From: Conyzicola nivalis_A
Lineage (GTDB): Bacteria; Actinomycetota; Actinomycetes; Actinomycetales; Microbacteriaceae
Length of the DNA stretch: 64,000 nt
Direction of reading: 5' to 3'
Assembly: GCF_040548875.1 (NCBI RefSeq)
Contig: NZ_JBEPSJ010000005.1
Coordinates: 186,001-250,000 of the forward strand
Shown in pieces: positions 41,296 to 49,401 of this stretch (positions within the stretch are counted from its first letter, which is position 1; each line of letters starts with the position of its first letter). The notes under the pieces are model-generated. The model saw only the letters and a list, made by a program, of their open reading frames with translations, was not told the origin of the DNA and searched no databases. The translations under genes and the position numbers were made by a program.

Positions 41296-42375
41296 ATGGA
41301 GACCGAATTCGTCGTCTGGAATGCCAGCGACCCCCGTGACCGCGACGACTGGATCGCGGCATGGTCTGCGACCGAAAAACGCGAGGTGTACAACCACCCT
41401 GACTACGTGGCGCTGTTCGCGGCCGACGGTGCATCCGCGATGGGGGCGCACTTGACCTCGGCCGAGGGTTCGGTGCTCTACACGTTTGTTCGACGGCCGA
41501 TCGACCTGCCGGGCGAAGGCGCAGAAGCTCCCGCGAGCGACCTCATCACACCCTACGGCTATGGCGGTCCGCAAGCGTGGATCACCGGGTCGGCGACGGC
41601 GCTCGCAAAGGAATTCTGGGATGGCTTCGATAACTGGGTCATAAGCCACAACATCGTGACTGAGTTCATCCGATTCGGACTTTTCGCCGACAGCTACCTT
41701 CCCTACCCGGGGGAGGTGGTCATCAGGTCGACCAACATCGTGATCTCGCTCGAGGGCACCGACGAGTCCATATGGATGGGCTTCGAGCAGAAAGTGCGTA
41801 AGAACGTCAAGAAGGCTTTGCGCAACGAGATTTCTGTGACGACCGACGAGAGTGGCGAGTATCTCGACGACTTCCTTCGGATTTACGAGCGCACGCTCGA
41901 TCGACGCGACGCCAGCTCCGGATACTTTTTTCCCCGCTCCTTCTTTCAAGCCATCATCGACCGTCTACCCGGACAGTTTGCCTTCTTCCACGCGCGGCAA
42001 AACGGCGTGATCATCTCGACCGAGTTGGTGCTGGTCTCAGACGAATCGGTGTACTCCTTCTTAGGTGGCACCGATAGCGAGGCCTTCGAGTTCCGACCGA
42101 ACGACTTGCTCAAGTTCGAGGTGGTCACTTGGGCGCGAACCAAGGGCAAGAAGCACTTCGTTCTCGGCGGAGGCCCAACCCCCGGCGACGGCATCGAGCG
42201 GTACAAGCGCTCCTTCGCCCCTAATGGTGCAGTAGATTTCAAGTCAGGGCAGCGCGTGCTGCAGCCCGTTGTGAACGAAAAATTGGTCGCGGCGAAACGC
42301 GCGGAATTCGCGGCGGCAGAGCGCGAGTGGCCTGAGGGCTCGCACTATTTTCCCGAATACCGCATCGTCCTTTGA
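41296..42375 (+). CDS. FemAB/GNAT-type N-acyltransferase
   Basis: 359 residues from the ATG at 41296. It begins VVWNASDPRDRDDWIAAWSATEKREVYNHPDYV and contains a GNAT-like second half: FEQKVRKNVKKALRNEISV, the RTLDRRDASSGYFFP stretch, FAFFHARQNGVIISTELVLVSDESVYSFLGGTD, and KFEVVTWARTKGKKHFVLGGG. This is the double-GNAT plan of FemAB/peptidoglycan-bridge-like proteins. Next to a sugar aminotransferase, it may acylate the C4 amino group of the sugar, with acetyl or an amino-acyl group; the donor cannot be read from sequence. Its stop overlaps the next start (TGATG). Confidence 0.8.
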   Translation: METEFVVWNASDPRDRDDWIAAWSATEKREVYNHPDYVALFAADGASAMGAHLTSAEGSVLYTFVRRPIDLPGEGAEAPASDLITPYGYGGPQAWITGSATALAKEFWDGFDNWVISHNIVTEFIRFGLFADSYLPYPGEVVIRSTNIVISLEGTDESIWMGFEQKVRKNVKKALRNEISVTTDESGEYLDDFLRIYERTLDRRDASSGYFFPRSFFQAIIDRLPGQFAFFHARQNGVIISTELVLVSDESVYSFLGGTDSEAFEFRPNDLLKFEVVTWARTKGKKHFVLGGGPTPGDGIERYKRSFAPNGAVDFKSGQRVLQPVVNEKLVAAKRAEFAAAEREWPEGSHYFPEYRIVL

Positions 42376-44267
42376 TGGCGTCTTCTCGGCCGGAAACTAC
42401 TACGGAAGGTCTCGTGCGTCCCTTGCGCATCCTCTTGATCACTCAGTGGTTCGACCCCGAACCGACCTTTAAGGGACTCCTTTTCGCTAAGGAACTCATC
42501 CAGCAGGGTCACGAGGTGCAGGTGCTCACTGGTTTCCCCAACTATCCCGGCGGCAAGGTCTACGACGGCTACAAGATCCGGTCATTCCAGCGCGAGGTGG
42601 TCGAGGGCGTGAACGTCTTGCGGCTGCCGCTCTACCCAAGCCACGACGGATCGAGCGTCAAGCGCGTTCTCAACTACGCGAGCTTCGCAGCATCCGCCAG
42701 CGTCGGCGTGCTCGCGGGAAAACGCCCCGATGTCGCGTATGTCTATCACCCGCCGGCGACTGTCGGGTTGCCAGCTTTAGTTGCCAAGTGGTTGCGTGGC
42801 GTGCCCTTTGTCTACGACGTTCAAGACCTGTGGCCCGACACTCTCGGTGTGACGGGGATGCTCAATCGTCCGAAAATTCTGCGGGCGGTCGGAAAGGCGA
42901 TGGCGGGCATCTACGGCTCCGCTGCGCGTGTCGCGGTGCTCTCGCCCGGATTCAAGAAATTGCTCGTCGAGCGCGGGGTTCCTGAGCGCCGCATCGACGT
43001 CATCCCGAACTGGGCCGACGAGAAGCAGATCGACGTCAGCGCGCCCACGGCGAGCAGGGCCAGCGAGCTGGGGTTCGACGACAGGTTCACTGTGACGTTC
43101 GCCGGCAACATGGGCACGGTGCAGGCGCTCGACACGGTTCTCGATGCCGCCGCGTTGTTACGCGACCGACAGGAGATCCGGATAGTGCTAGTCGGTGGCG
43201 GGCTGGATCTCGAGCGCCTGCGAGGACGATCGACCGCCATGAAACTCGACAACGTGACCTTCCTCGCGCGCCGCCCGATTGCAGAGATCGGCGAGATCCT
43301 GACACTTTCGGATGCGCTGCTTGTGCACCTGCGCCGCGATCCACTTTTCGCGATAACGATTCCGTCAAAAACCCAGGCCTACCTGATGGCCGGTCGACCA
43401 ATCCTGATGGGCGTAGAAGGCGATGCTGCGGACATGGTGGAGAAGGCTGCTGCGGGAATCGCGTTCGAGCCAGAAAACGCAGAAGCCCTAGCCGCGGCCA
43501 TCCGCCGGTTGCAGTCGCTCGCTCCTGAACAGCGTCGAGCGATGGGCGAATCAGGCAGCCGCTTCTATCGCGAAAAACTGGCGCTGAAGGTGGGTACAGC
43601 CCAATTCATCGAATCCCTCGAGCAGGCGAGTCTGCTCAGGCCGCGGTTTCTGGCGGTAAAGCGGGCGACCGACGTGGCGGCCTCCCTCGCGGGTCTTGTA
43701 GCTCTTTGCGTGCCAATGGGCGTCGTCGCCCTTGCCGTGCGGGCGAAGCTCGGAGGGCCGGTCATCTTCAAGCAGGCGCGACCGGGCAAAGACGGCAAAC
43801 TCTTCTCCATGTACAAATTCCGCACGATGACGGACGAGCGGCATGCTTCGGGAGGGCTGCTGCCCGACGGGCTTCGGCTTACCCGGTTTGGCTCCATGCT
43901 TCGGCGGTCGAGCCTCGATGAGCTGCCCGGACTCGTCAACGTGTTGCGCGGGGATATGTCTCTGATCGGCCCTCGCCCGTTGCTCGTCCGTTACACCGAG
44001 CACTTCACCGAAGCGGAGATGTTGCGCCTCGCCGTCAAGCCCGGAATCACGGGATGGGCGCAGGTGAACGGTCGCAATACTGCATCCTGGGACGCGCGGT
44101 TGGCGATGGACGTCTGGTACGTGCGCAACCTGTCCTTTCGCTTGGATCTTCGCATCCTCGCGCTCACGGTTCTGCGAGTGGTGAAGAGCAGCGGCATCGA
44201 AGTGGACCCCGAGTCAAAGATGCTAAATTTCGACGACGAGCGACGAGCGGCTCGGAAAAATGGCTGA
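42375..44267 (+). CDS. Fusion of GT4 glycosyltransferase and monotopic phosphoglycosyl transferase (PglC-like)
   Basis: 630 residues. Residues ~18-415 are a WbuB-like GT4 glycosyltransferase (LLITQWFDPEPTFKGLLFAKEL, VYHPPATVGLP, VQDLWPDTL, FTVTFAGNMGTVQALDT, IPSKTQAYLMAGRPIL). From about 418 follows a bacterial sugar-phosphate transferase: one re-entrant hydrophobic helix (VAASLAGLVALCVPMGVVALAV), IFKQARPGKDGKLFSMYKFRTMTDE, the Asp-Glu dyad in SSLDELPGLVNVLRGDMSLIGPRPLL, and PGITGWAQVNGRN. The second part loads sugar-phosphate onto undecaprenyl phosphate; the first would add the next sugar. No internal stop or frameshift, so the fusion is real. Overlaps the next gene by eight bases. Confidence 0.92.
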   Translation: MASSRPETTTEGLVRPLRILLITQWFDPEPTFKGLLFAKELIQQGHEVQVLTGFPNYPGGKVYDGYKIRSFQREVVEGVNVLRLPLYPSHDGSSVKRVLNYASFAASASVGVLAGKRPDVAYVYHPPATVGLPALVAKWLRGVPFVYDVQDLWPDTLGVTGMLNRPKILRAVGKAMAGIYGSAARVAVLSPGFKKLLVERGVPERRIDVIPNWADEKQIDVSAPTASRASELGFDDRFTVTFAGNMGTVQALDTVLDAAALLRDRQEIRIVLVGGGLDLERLRGRSTAMKLDNVTFLARRPIAEIGEILTLSDALLVHLRRDPLFAITIPSKTQAYLMAGRPILMGVEGDAADMVEKAAAGIAFEPENAEALAAAIRRLQSLAPEQRRAMGESGSRFYREKLALKVGTAQFIESLEQASLLRPRFLAVKRATDVAASLAGLVALCVPMGVVALAVRAKLGGPVIFKQARPGKDGKLFSMYKFRTMTDERHASGGLLPDGLRLTRFGSMLRRSSLDELPGLVNVLRGDMSLIGPRPLLVRYTEHFTEAEMLRLAVKPGITGWAQVNGRNTASWDARLAMDVWYVRNLSFRLDLRILALTVLRVVKSSGIEVDPESKMLNFDDERRAARKNG

Positions 44268-45051
44268 TTTCGTTTTAGCACCGGTGCGCGTCGATGACAC
44301 TGCTGCAATCGTCGAGCTCGTGCGAGACTCGTTCGACCCATCGCGAGCGCCCTTCCTCGCCTACGCACAGCCCGGCATGGCGGCGCATCTCGCGGTCGCA
44401 GTCAGATATCCGAGAGCCACTCCCGACCGAGTGCTTGCCTCCGCACGTGCTACCGACGACGACCGGCTGCTCGGGTTCGCCGACTTCAGAATTCTCGAAG
44501 ACGGTGTCGGCTTCCTCTCCTACGTCGCGGTTACCGAGTCTGCCCGCGGCAGAGGCATTGCCACTGCCCTCATCGACGATTTCCTCGAGGCACGACCGCA
44601 CATCAGCACGATGAAGCTCGACGTCTTCCGTGACAACCAGCGCGCCCGCAGACTGTATGCCCGCATGGGCTACCTGCCCGAGTCCACCAGCGCGTGGACC
44701 ACCCGTCCGATCCCGCAGGGCCACGCCGATCTGCGCGTGGTCGGGTTGCCGAGCTCGCTCGCGACGTACGACGCCTACGGATTCTGCGAACTTGTTGTCG
44801 ACGCTGGAGGCGGTCCGACAACCGTGGGGCTGCTCGGTCCGGCGATCCTAAATTCACGATCGCTCCCCAGCTTCCTCGACGACGACCTTTTGGCCGGGTT
44901 GGGCGAGATGTTCCCTGGCTTGAAGACGGCGTTCGTGTCTGTCCCCGAATCTGCCCTCCACGAAATCACCGTTCACTACCGCCTCGAGGGGCTGAGCGAC
45001 CGTATGTCGCTGGCCATACCGGGGCGAACTCCGCGAGGATCCGCTTCATGA
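44260..45051 (+). CDS. GNAT acetyltransferase with extra C-terminal domain
   Basis: 263 residues. Residues 1-150 are a GNAT domain: FVLAPVRVDDTAAIVELVRDSFDP, LSYVAVTESARGRGIATALIDDFLE (acetyl-CoA loop) and LDVFRDNQRARRLYARMGYLPES. Residues ~150-263 form an additional domain of unknown fold (SSLATYDAYGFCELVVDAGGGPTTVGLLGP). Sitting between the sugar-transferase fusion and a second DegT protein, it is a candidate for N-acetylation of an amino sugar, taking the place of PglD, but of a different fold. Overlaps both neighbours (8 and 4 bases). Confidence 0.85.
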   Translation: MADFVLAPVRVDDTAAIVELVRDSFDPSRAPFLAYAQPGMAAHLAVAVRYPRATPDRVLASARATDDDRLLGFADFRILEDGVGFLSYVAVTESARGRGIATALIDDFLEARPHISTMKLDVFRDNQRARRLYARMGYLPESTSAWTTRPIPQGHADLRVVGLPSSLATYDAYGFCELVVDAGGGPTTVGLLGPAILNSRSLPSFLDDDLLAGLGEMFPGLKTAFVSVPESALHEITVHYRLEGLSDRMSLAIPGRTPRGSAS

Positions 45052-45986
45052 CGACAATTACCAAGACCGCTGTCGACCCGCAGACACAACTGCAGCCCGC
45101 CTTTTTCTACGCGTCAGCGCGGGAAGGCATGGAGGACTTCTTGACCGCGGTCCTCGACGACCCCCAGGAGGGAGTGCTGCTGCCGGCCTATATCGGCTGG
45201 TCGGCGAACGAGGGCAGCGGAGTTTTCGACCCGGTTTTGAATGTCGGTGCCCGAGCCGGTTTCTATGCACTGCATGACGATCTGTCCGTCGACGTCGAGG
45301 CGCTCAGCGCAATGCTCAAAACGGAGTCTTTCCGAGTGCTCGTCGTGATCCACTACTTCGGACGCACCGATCCGCGAACTGCCGAGCTTCGCCAGCTCGC
45401 GGACCGCCACGGCATGCTGCTGGTCTCTGACCTCGCCCACGGCTTCTACTCGTCGCGTGGCACCGGCGGCGCCGGTTCGTTCGGCGACATGAATCTCTTC
45501 TCGCTCCATAAAATGTTTCCCGTCGGCGAGGGCGGGATGATCACTTACCCGCGGACCGACCTCGTGACCAGCCAGAAGTCGACTCGTCCTGCCCTGGCCA
45601 GCACGATCCTCTCGTATAACTGGGCGTCGATCGCGAGTGCCCGACGCCGCAACTTCGAGACCATCGTAGAGTTACTGCGCGCCCTCCCCGAGCACGGCAC
45701 CGCGTTCACCCTGATATGGCCACGGCTCGACGCCGACGACGTTCCCCAGACGCTCCCGGTACGCATTGCGGGAGACAACCGCGATGCCATCTATCGTGTT
45801 ATGAACGAGGCAGGCTTCGGAATGGTCAGCCTCTATCACACGCTTATCGAGCCAGTGCGAATCGGCTTTGAACTCGAGAACGATCTGTCCAAACACATCA
45901 TCAACTTCCCTGTGCACCAGGATGTCGCGGTCGACGATTTAAGCGCTCTCGTCGCGTCATTCCAGATGTGCCTCAAAGCCAATTGA
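45048..45986 (+). CDS. Short DegT/DnrJ/EryC1-like PLP-dependent protein
   Basis: 312 residues, some 60-80 shorter than usual DegT sugar aminotransferases. Recognisable parts are VLLPAYIGWSANEGSGVFDP (usually the sugar-site loop), VLVVIHYFGRTDP, LVSDLAHGFYSSRGTGGAGSFGDMNLFSLHKMFP with PLP Lys155, and the C-terminal TLPVRIAGDNRDAIYR. The SSGTxAL motif near the N-terminus of classical members is absent, so activity or substrate may differ. It forms a coupled pair with the GNAT gene before it and precedes the capE homologue by 11 bases. Confidence 0.82.
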   Translation: MTTITKTAVDPQTQLQPAFFYASAREGMEDFLTAVLDDPQEGVLLPAYIGWSANEGSGVFDPVLNVGARAGFYALHDDLSVDVEALSAMLKTESFRVLVVIHYFGRTDPRTAELRQLADRHGMLLVSDLAHGFYSSRGTGGAGSFGDMNLFSLHKMFPVGEGGMITYPRTDLVTSQKSTRPALASTILSYNWASIASARRRNFETIVELLRALPEHGTAFTLIWPRLDADDVPQTLPVRIAGDNRDAIYRVMNEAGFGMVSLYHTLIEPVRIGFELENDLSKHIINFPVHQDVAVDDLSALVASFQMCLKAN

Positions 45987-45997
45987 AGGAGAACACA

Positions 45998-47044
45998 ATG
46001 CGCGACGAATATGCAGGCAAGCGGATCTTGGTCACAGGCGGGACCGGATCGTTCGGTCACACCGTCACCAAAAAGCTCCTCGAACGCGACGTTGCAGAAA
46101 TCCGCGTGCTCAGCCGCGACGAGGCAAAGCAGGACCAAATGCGCCACGACATCGACGACCCTCGGGTGCGTTTTTACGTCGGTGACGTGCGCGACTACCT
46201 GAGCGTCGAGCGTGCCACGCGCGACGTCGACTACGTCTTTCACGCCGCCGCGCTAAAACAGGTGCCTTCCTGCGAGTTCTTTCCGATGGAAGCCGTGAAG
46301 ACCAACGTCATTGGCAGCGAGAACGTCGTGCGTGCCGCCGAAGCGTCGGGTGTGTCCTCCCTCGTCTGCCTCAGCACGGACAAGGCCGTCTATCCCGTCA
46401 ACGCCATGGGTATGAGCAAAGCGATGATGGAAAAAGTCGCGCAATCGCACGGCCTGAACAACCCGAACGCCGAGACCACGGTCTCGTGCGTGCGTTACGG
46501 CAATGTGATGTATTCGCGCGGGTCGGTCATCCCCCTCTTCATCCGTCAGCTCAAAGCCGGTAAAAACCTCACCGTAACCAACCCCGACATGACGCGATTC
46601 ATGATGTCACTTGATAACTCGGTGAGCCTCGTGGAGTTCGCTTTTCAGAACGCATTGCAGGGCGACCTGTTCATACGCAAGGCGGAGTCATGCACGATCG
46701 GCGACCTCGCCCAAGCCGTCATTAACCTGTTCCAGCCCTCCGCCTCTGTCGAGGTCATCGGCACGCGCCACGCCGAGAAACTCTCCGAGGCGCTTGCGAG
46801 CCGAGAGGAGCTCTCTCGCGCCCAGGACATGGGCGAGTACTTCCGCATTTCTGCCGACAACCGTGACCTCAACTACAGCGTCTATGTGGAAGAGGGAGAC
46901 GTCACTCAGACGCAGTACTCGGACTACGACTCGCACACCGTCGATCGAATGAGCGTCTCTGACATTGAGGGGCTGCTCCTGACCCTTCCGGAGATTCGTG
47001 CCGAGCTTGCTCTCGCCGGCCGTGCGGCGGAGCGGTCGCGCTGA
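45998..47044 (+). CDS. capE: UDP-GlcNAc 4,6-dehydratase/5-epimerase (CapE/FnlA/WbjB-like)
   Basis: 348 residues from the ATG at 45998 with AAGGAGA upstream. Cofactor motif ILVTGGTGSFGHTVTKKLL, HAAALKQVPSCEFFPMEAVKTNV near 84-106 and CLSTDKAVYPVNAMGMSKAMMEKV near 120-143; the MSK site takes the place of the usual YxxxK in this subgroup. It makes UDP-2-acetamido-2,6-dideoxy-beta-L-arabino-4-hexulose from UDP-GlcNAc, step one of UDP-L-FucNAc synthesis. Length matches CapE. Followed at two bases by capF and then the 2-epimerase, so the three-enzyme pathway is complete. Confidence 0.92.
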   Translation: MRDEYAGKRILVTGGTGSFGHTVTKKLLERDVAEIRVLSRDEAKQDQMRHDIDDPRVRFYVGDVRDYLSVERATRDVDYVFHAAALKQVPSCEFFPMEAVKTNVIGSENVVRAAEASGVSSLVCLSTDKAVYPVNAMGMSKAMMEKVAQSHGLNNPNAETTVSCVRYGNVMYSRGSVIPLFIRQLKAGKNLTVTNPDMTRFMMSLDNSVSLVEFAFQNALQGDLFIRKAESCTIGDLAQAVINLFQPSASVEVIGTRHAEKLSEALASREELSRAQDMGEYFRISADNRDLNYSVYVEEGDVTQTQYSDYDSHTVDRMSVSDIEGLLLTLPEIRAELALAGRAAERSR

Positions 47045-47046
47045 GC

Positions 47047-48150
47047 ATGACGCGTATCGCAATCACCGGATCCAACGGGTTTCTCGGCTGGCATTTGCGC
47101 TCGGCGCTGGTCGAGCAGGGCGCCGATGTCAGTCGGGTTGACATGGGCGCCGCGTTCAATCTCACGGCGGCCACGGCTGCCGTCGATGGCGCAGACCGAG
47201 TCATTCACGTCGCCGGTATCAACAGGGGCAGTGATGACGAAGTGGCTGACGGAAACGTTCTATTCGCGACGCAGCTCGCGGAGGCAATTCGCTCTGCGGC
47301 ATCTGCCCCGCGCTCCATCGCGTTCGCCAACTCGACTCAGGCTACGAACGGGTCGATATACGGCGAATCCAAGTCTCGGGCGAGTCAGGTGCTTGCCGAT
47401 GCCGCCGCTGCGGTCGGAGCGAAGTTCGACGACGTGCTATTGCCCAATCTCTTCGGCGAGCATGGCCGTCCCTTTTATAATGCGGTCACCTCGACGTTCA
47501 GTCATCTCATCGCGAACGGCGAAACCCCTTCTGTCGAGAACGACAAGACACTTACGCTGCTGCACGTGCAGAACGCGGCGGACTTGTTGAGCGGTGTGAC
47601 GCCTATTGCGGATCAGGCGGGTCTCGAGATGGACATCGCTGTTTCGGAACTTCTTCAGAAGCTCGTCGCAATTTCGGCAGTCTATTCTCGGGGTGAGATT
47701 CCCGACGTCGCGAACAACTTCGACCGGGACCTCTTCAACACCTACCGCTCGTTCACCTTTCCGACACAAGCGCCGGTGAAGCTGACCCGGCACGCGGATT
47801 CACGCGGATCCTTCTTCGAGATAATCCGTACACACGGTGGAACCGGTCAGTCGTCTTTCTCGACTACGGAACCGGGAATTAGTCGCGGGGATCATTTCCA
47901 TCGACGAAAAGTCGAGCGTTTCACCGTGCTTTCGGGGACCGCGACGATCGCGTTAAGAAGAATGTTCACCGACGATGTGATCGAGTTCGAAGTTACCGGC
48001 GATGCGCCGGCTGCCGTAGACATGCCTACGATGTGGTCGCACAACATCACGAACACCGGGCCAGAAACGCTGTACACCTCGTTCTGGACCAACGACATTT
48101 TCAACCCGGCGTTTCCGGACACGATCGCAGAGGCAGTACGACATGACTGA
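47047..48150 (+). CDS. capF: UDP-2-acetamido-2,6-dideoxy-hexulose reductase/epimerase (CapF/WbjC-like), SDR plus cupin
   Basis: 367 residues. The N-terminal SDR has ITGSNGFLGWHLRSAL, VIHVAGINRGSDDE, IYGESKSRASQVL (Tyr and Lys) and LPNLFGEHGRPFYNAV. The C-terminal cupin (about 255-367) has FFEIIRTHGGTGQSSFSTTEPGISRGDHFHRRKVERFTVLSG, with metal-binding His residues, and SFWTNDIFNP. In CapF the cupin domain epimerises C3 and the SDR domain reduces C4, giving UDP-2-acetamido-2,6-dideoxy-L-talose. Second of the three FucNAc genes; overlaps the next by eight bases. Confidence 0.93.
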   Translation: MTRIAITGSNGFLGWHLRSALVEQGADVSRVDMGAAFNLTAATAAVDGADRVIHVAGINRGSDDEVADGNVLFATQLAEAIRSAASAPRSIAFANSTQATNGSIYGESKSRASQVLADAAAAVGAKFDDVLLPNLFGEHGRPFYNAVTSTFSHLIANGETPSVENDKTLTLLHVQNAADLLSGVTPIADQAGLEMDIAVSELLQKLVAISAVYSRGEIPDVANNFDRDLFNTYRSFTFPTQAPVKLTRHADSRGSFFEIIRTHGGTGQSSFSTTEPGISRGDHFHRRKVERFTVLSGTATIALRRMFTDDVIEFEVTGDAPAAVDMPTMWSHNITNTGPETLYTSFWTNDIFNPAFPDTIAEAVRHD

Positions 48151-49291
48151 GAGACTGAAAGTCCTGACGGTCGTTGGGACCCGCCCCGAGATCATCCGTC
48201 TCGCCGCGACCATCAAGCGACTCGACAAGTACACCGACCACGTTCTCGTGCACACCGGCCAGAACTACGACTATCAACTAAACGAGGTGTTCTTCGACGA
48301 CCTCGGGCTGCGCAAACCGGACCATTTCCTAGAAGCCGACACCAGCTCTCTCGGAGCCGTTCTCGGGTCGATCCTTCAAAAGGTCGAGCAGGTACTGCTG
48401 ACCGAGAAGCCGGACGCGATGGTCGTCCTAGGGGATACGAACAGCTGCATCTCTGCCGTGATGGCTAAGCGCATGAAGATCCCCGTCTACCACATGGAAG
48501 CGGGCAACCGTTCGTTCGATGAGAACGTACCGGAAGAGACCAACCGGCGCCTGGTGGATCATGTGTCGGACTACAACTTGGTGTACACGGAGCATGCGCG
48601 TCGCAATCTCTTGGGTGAGGGAATTCATCCGGCCCGAATACTGCTCACCGGCTCTCCGATGCGTGAAGTTCTCGCGGGCAACGCGGGAGGAATCGACGGA
48701 AGCGAGATTCTTGAAGCACAGAGCCTGACTGAGCGGGGATACTTCTTGGTCAGCCTCCATCGCGAGGAGAATGTCGACAACCCCGAACGTTTGGCGGCGG
48801 TGCTCGACGCCCTCGGCAGGCTGGCCGAGGCATATGATTTGCCGGTCCTGGTTTCGACGCATCCGAGAACACGCAAGCGGCTTGAGGGCCAGTCCGAAGA
48901 GCTGAAAAGCAAGCTCGTTTTCCACGCGCCATTCGGATTCAACGACTACATAAAGCTTCAGCAGTCTGCTCGTCTGGTTCTCTCCGACAGTGGCACCATA
49001 AGCGAGGAATCGCTAGTTCTCGGTTTCCCCGCTGTGTCGTTGCGCGACGCCATCGAGCGTCCTGAGGCCATCGACGTGGGCGGGACAATCACGTGTGGTG
49101 TCGAGGCGGACAGCGTTCTGGACGCCGTGCGAATCACTCTTCAGCAGTTCGACGAGGACGGTCTTAGCGCCGTGCCTGCAGAATACGAGATCGCCGATAC
49201 TTCGCGGCGGGTGGTGAACTTCATCCGATCGACCGCTAAAACTCACCACACTCGTACCGGAGTTCGAGTGCCGGTAACAACAGCTCGATAG
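48143..49291 (+). CDS. capG: UDP-N-acetyl sugar 2-epimerase (CapG/WecB-like)
   Basis: 382 residues with the WecB fold signatures TVVGTRPEIIRLAATIKRLD near 8-27, VHTGQNYDYQLNEVFFDDL near 36-54, MEAGNRSFDENVPEETNRRLVDHVSDYN near 118-145, LHREENVDNPERL near 208 and LSDSGTISEESLVLGFP near 283. In this context it should carry out the last step of UDP-L-FucNAc synthesis, rather than making UDP-ManNAc, because it follows capE and capF. It ends before a terminator and the convergent polymerase gene. Confidence 0.92.
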   Translation: MTERLKVLTVVGTRPEIIRLAATIKRLDKYTDHVLVHTGQNYDYQLNEVFFDDLGLRKPDHFLEADTSSLGAVLGSILQKVEQVLLTEKPDAMVVLGDTNSCISAVMAKRMKIPVYHMEAGNRSFDENVPEETNRRLVDHVSDYNLVYTEHARRNLLGEGIHPARILLTGSPMREVLAGNAGGIDGSEILEAQSLTERGYFLVSLHREENVDNPERLAAVLDALGRLAEAYDLPVLVSTHPRTRKRLEGQSEELKSKLVFHAPFGFNDYIKLQQSARLVLSDSGTISEESLVLGFPAVSLRDAIERPEAIDVGGTITCGVEADSVLDAVRITLQQFDEDGLSAVPAEYEIADTSRRVVNFIRSTAKTHHTRTGVRVPVTTAR

Positions 49292-49320
49292 GACGAGAGG
49301 TCTAGGGCGTTTTCAGATTC

Positions 49321-49360
49321 AGCCACGCGTGCCAGAGGTTAGCCTCCGGGACGTGTGGCT
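49321..49360. terminator. Terminator between the capEFG run and the Wzy-like gene
   Basis: AGCCACGCGTGCCAGAGG (49321-49338) pairs with CCTCCGGGACGTGTGGCT (49343-49360) in 15 of 18 positions and is followed by TTTTC on the plus strand. Confidence 0.7.
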
Positions 49361-49401
49361 TTTCTTTGTCGCATCACGTCGATCTAGGGCCCGCGCGGCT
49401 G

